Source: Lunularia cruciata
Taxonomy: Eukaryota > Streptophyta > Marchantiopsida > Lunulariales > Lunulariaceae
Length of the DNA stretch: 64,000 bases
Reading direction: 5' to 3'
Assembly (NCBI GenBank): GCA_948567375.1
Contig: OX419757.1
Span: forward strand, 57,598,001 to 57,662,000
Both the position numbers and the translations under genes were made by a program. Below, piece by piece: positions 61,701-64,000 of this stretch; within the stretch, counting starts at the first letter, position 1, and every line of letters begins with the position of its first letter. A model generated the notes under the pieces. The model was not told the DNA's origin. It ran no database searches and was given only the letters and a program-made list of their open reading frames with translations.

Positions 61701-62134
61701 TGTGGCTATCGACAACCAACCTCACATTAGTGGGATCTCGTAAGCTCAGACCTCGTTTTATTGGGCCTTTCTTGATTCTTCGTCGCATCGGCGCTGTGGC
61801 CTATCACCTTGAGCTACCACCACACATGAAGATCCATCCAGTGTTCCATGTCTCCCTATTACGCAGATATGCTCCCCGATCAGGCCAAGGTACTTCCACA
61901 CAGGACATTTGACCTTGTCCGACAATCATTGATGGCACAGAGGAATATGAAGTAGAGCGGATTCTCCAAAAGCGCATGCGTGGTACTTGCCATCCGCGGG
62001 TGGAATATCTAGTACAATGGAAAGGTTGCCCTCTCTATGAAGCAACCTGGGAACCCGCTGCCAATTTGGCACATGCACCAGTGTTGGTGCAAGCATTTGA
62101 GCAACAATTGCACAACGAGGACGTTGCGTCTTAA
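58727..62134 (+). pseudogene. Chromovirus pol: protease, RT, RNase H, integrase, chromodomain; broken
   Basis: Nearly all in one frame. Protease: [13 protein letters not shown], where the usual D(S/T)G is [38 protein letters not shown] and an intact FLDD box (about 59860). RNase H: LATDASG, then stops at 60425 (TGA) and 60479 (TAG). Integrase: HVGVDKT, a locally shifted stretch about 60905-60990 holding CLLC, then MDLV, ITDRGTQF, stop TAG at 61274, and QIERANR, so all three acidic residues remain. RPRFIGPF lies at about 61746. A TGA at 61910 precedes the chromodomain (YEVERIL, YLVQWKG, TWEP, about 61945-62060), which ends at TAA 62134. Confidence 0.92.
61944..62134 (+). pseudogene. Chromodomain at the C-terminus of pol
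   Basis: The frame after the TGA at 61910 reads EEYEVERILQKRM, HPRVEYLVQWKG and EATWEPAANL: the three strands and helix of a chromodomain, with aromatic Tyr, Trp and Trp at cage-like positions. In chromoviruses this part steers integration to modified histones. Confidence 0.85.
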
Positions 62135-62147
62135 AAGGAGGGAGGTC
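62133..62147 (+). promoter_or_regulatory. Polypurine tract
   Basis: AAAAGGAGGGAGG directly before the 3' LTR, overlapping the pol stop codon. It primes plus-strand DNA synthesis. Confidence 0.85.
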
Positions 62148-62888
62148 TGTAATACCAAGGGTTAGCCATATGATCTAGATGTGAAATTTGGTTTAGTAAC
62201 ATCTAGAATGATGTTATACATGATGGTCAAAATAGATCAGATAGAAGTATCACCAAAAGAGTACTTCTACTAATAGGGCAGAAACCAAAATAGACTTGAG
62301 AACCTTAGAACCAATAGCTAGACATATGATTTAAAGGTGAGAATTGGTTTGGTAACATCTGGAAGGATGTTACACATGATGGACTAAACAGATCAGAAAG
62401 AGGTATCACCAAAAGGGGACTTCTACTAATAGAGTAGGAACCAAAATATGCCTGAAATCTTTGAAGGCAATTTTGGAGGCCTAAACGGATGAATTAGGCC
62501 TCAAAAATGTGCAGATTCCCCCCCCCCAACGGAGGAGAGGCTGTTCATCCCTCCCTCCTGGTTTGTCTCGTTGAGAGCTTTCCAACGGTACCTTACTCAT
62601 GTGATTCTGAGATTCCTACAGGAAGATTCCCTAAAAGATTCCCTCCGGTCAAAGCTCGTTTGACCAACCAGATAGGACCTAGACCAGACAGGTCACCCAT
62701 CCAAGTCAGTAATCCAAGGGTGGAGCTTGCTGACATGTCACCTATCTGTGTCCCTAATCCTATGGTGGAGCTTCCTTGGAGGAGATCCTCTTTGTCTATA
62801 TAATAAAGAGAAGGTGCTCCCTTGGGGCATCGAATGTTTGAGTGTGCAATCTGTGTTTTCTCTCTTCTCTTGTCCTCGGAGTATTACA
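62148..62888 (+). repeat. 3' LTR of the chromovirus
   Basis: 741 bp, near-identical to the 5' LTR including the internal duplication and the TATA box (62797-62806). Most differences I could see are transitions. Confidence 0.93.
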
Positions 62889-62893
62889 TCATG

Positions 62894-64000
62894 CTACATA
62901 AGGGGAATCCTTCTCACTGTCTAGCCATGCTGATTTGAAACTGGCTTACAAGTTATGACTTGTTAGACAAAAATACACTATCATCCCATTAAATATAAAC
63001 CCATCTCTAACTAACTTGAATGTTAGCTAGTGAACCTGGACAAACAATAATTCTAGACAAGACCAACTTGGGAACCATAAAGAGAGGATATCTACTAGAT
63101 AAGAGCACAAAAATAGGTCCTTGAATAGCAAGGTGTGAGCCAGTGATGTGACAACCCGGCAAATATCACTTTTGCGGTAATCGGGTAAGTAAAGTTTGTT
63201 CTCACAAAGATCCGAGTCAAAATTGGTCAAATACAAAGTCACACAGTAACACTTGCAATTCTTCTTGGTTGCATCTTTAATCTCTTAGGTAGAAACTATA
63301 CCCAGAAGAGAGTAACAAGCACTGATTCATAGTCTTGTCACAAATTAACACTCCATAATCACAACTCCATCAAATCTTTCCAAACAATCTTGATTGTGAT
63401 GATTCAGGCTCTCCCAAAAACGACACTTCACTGCAAAACAACTTTGCCTCAGAATTGTGTTCTACCCCTCCACTGAAGGCACAACTCCCCTAATCAAAAT
63501 TGCTTCACATCAACTTCACACTGCACTCACAAATGCAGAATACTACCAACACTACAATTCCTCTCAGATCTGTCAAGGCATTGCTCCAATTGCAGTTCAC
63601 TCAAGATCAAACACACAGAATGAAGATCAAGGCTATGGAATCCAACATCCAACAAGCACACTGACTTGCACTTCGAATTTCTCCAAACACTCACAAACAC
63701 AAACATAAAGTTGATACTCGAAATCAAGCTTAAGCGACGAGCACTGCTTCACAACACTTTGCTTTATCTATTCTTAGAATTATGAGCACTGAACAACATG
63801 ATACTACAAATGCCACTCTTAAATAGTGAAGCAATCGACAGTTATCTTCTTAAGGTACCTCTTCCTTATGACTATACAAACCTGCAGATGCAAAATGACA
63901 ATGCACCTCTTCATATCTGCCTGTTCAAATCTCAAATCGGTTACTAATCCGATCTGATATCTACTTCTTCCTTGACTTTCAAACCCAAACCTGAAGTAAC
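62894..64000. other. No supported gene
   Basis: AT-leaning DNA right of the insertion. Frames are under 85 codons without identity. This flank continues the sequence interrupted at 56276, whose left side ends CTCCCAATCATG. Confidence 0.5.

Larger units (their letters stand above)
56277..62893 (+). mobile_element. Complete Ty3/gypsy chromovirus insertion, inactivated
   Basis: Target-site duplication TCATG at 56277-56281 and 62889-62893; LTRs 56282-57021 and 62148-62888, both starting TGTAATAC and ending GTATTACA; Met-initiator primer site; purine tract; gag with zinc knuckle; pol in the order protease, RT, RNase H, integrase, chromodomain. By eye the LTRs differ at only about 13 positions plus one 1-bp length change, so the insertion is the youngest structure in the window. 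Gag and pol carry several stops and frameshifts. The pol order (integrase last) fixes the Ty3/gypsy class and the chromodomain the chromovirus branch; the clade within it was not determined. Confidence 0.93.

Noticed and set aside
1-64000. CRISPR array, bacterial operon, rRNA, tRNA or organelle origin
   Set aside because: No regularly spaced direct repeats with unique spacers, no ribosomal RNA or clear tRNA B-box match noticed, and spliced plant-type genes with retrotransposons point to nuclear plant DNA.

Overview
The window looks like nuclear DNA from a land plant. Evidence: a two-exon plant-type L-gulonolactone oxidase-like gene with GT-AG splicing, a plant RabE/Rab8-like GTPase, a chromodomain-carrying Ty3/gypsy element whose primer site matches initiator Met-tRNA, and much AT-rich decayed transposon DNA. 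Several element types (a LINE with a C2H2 finger and a CCHC/restriction-like endonuclease tail, and a gypsy relic with a PHD-like tail) are not what I would expect of a typical compact angiosperm genome. A seed-free plant or gymnosperm is possible, but the sequence alone does not settle this. Only two genes look intact.

Layout: 0-2.3 kb, L-gulonolactone oxidase-like gene on the minus strand. 2.3-6.7 kb, hairpin, small repeats, AT-rich DNA. 6.8-7.1 kb, LINE reverse-transcriptase scrap. 7.1-14.4 kb, AT-rich DNA holding an old LTR relic at 11.92-12.46 kb and several hairpins, ending in a long AT microsatellite. 15-20.4 kb, less AT-rich, probably low-copy DNA around an intronless Rab8-like gene. 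20.4-27.7 kb, two decayed LINE copies and solo copies of the LINE 3' end. 31.4-34.1 kb, decayed gypsy relic 1 (plus strand) with a PHD-finger-like end. 38.8-40 kb, PIF/Harbinger-like transposase pseudogene with a recognisable intron. 41.8-43.3 kb, unidentified decayed coding region with a coiled coil. 45.1-46.2 kb, decayed trihelix/Myb-like plus coiled-coil protein (minus strand). 46.8 kb, hairpin with 69-bp arms. 48.95-52.3 kb, gypsy relic 2 (minus strand), same family as relic 1. 53.1-56.0 kb, purine-rich minisatellite block. 56.28-62.89 kb, a structurally complete, fairly young chromovirus with 5-bp target duplications, two LTRs, PBS, PPT, gag, pol and chromodomain, inactivated by stops and frameshifts. 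62.9-64 kb, no gene seen.

The two host genes show no functional link to each other. Everything else is the record of successive transposon insertions, most of them heavily mutated. Many stops and lost catalytic residues fit C-to-T or G-to-A changes, as expected from long-term cytosine methylation. The points most worth a second look are the PHD-like module on gypsy relic 1, the restriction-like-endonuclease LINE family with its dispersed 3' ends, the duplicated leader ORF and duplicated LTR segment of the chromovirus, the long hairpin at 46.8 kb and the intronless Rab8.
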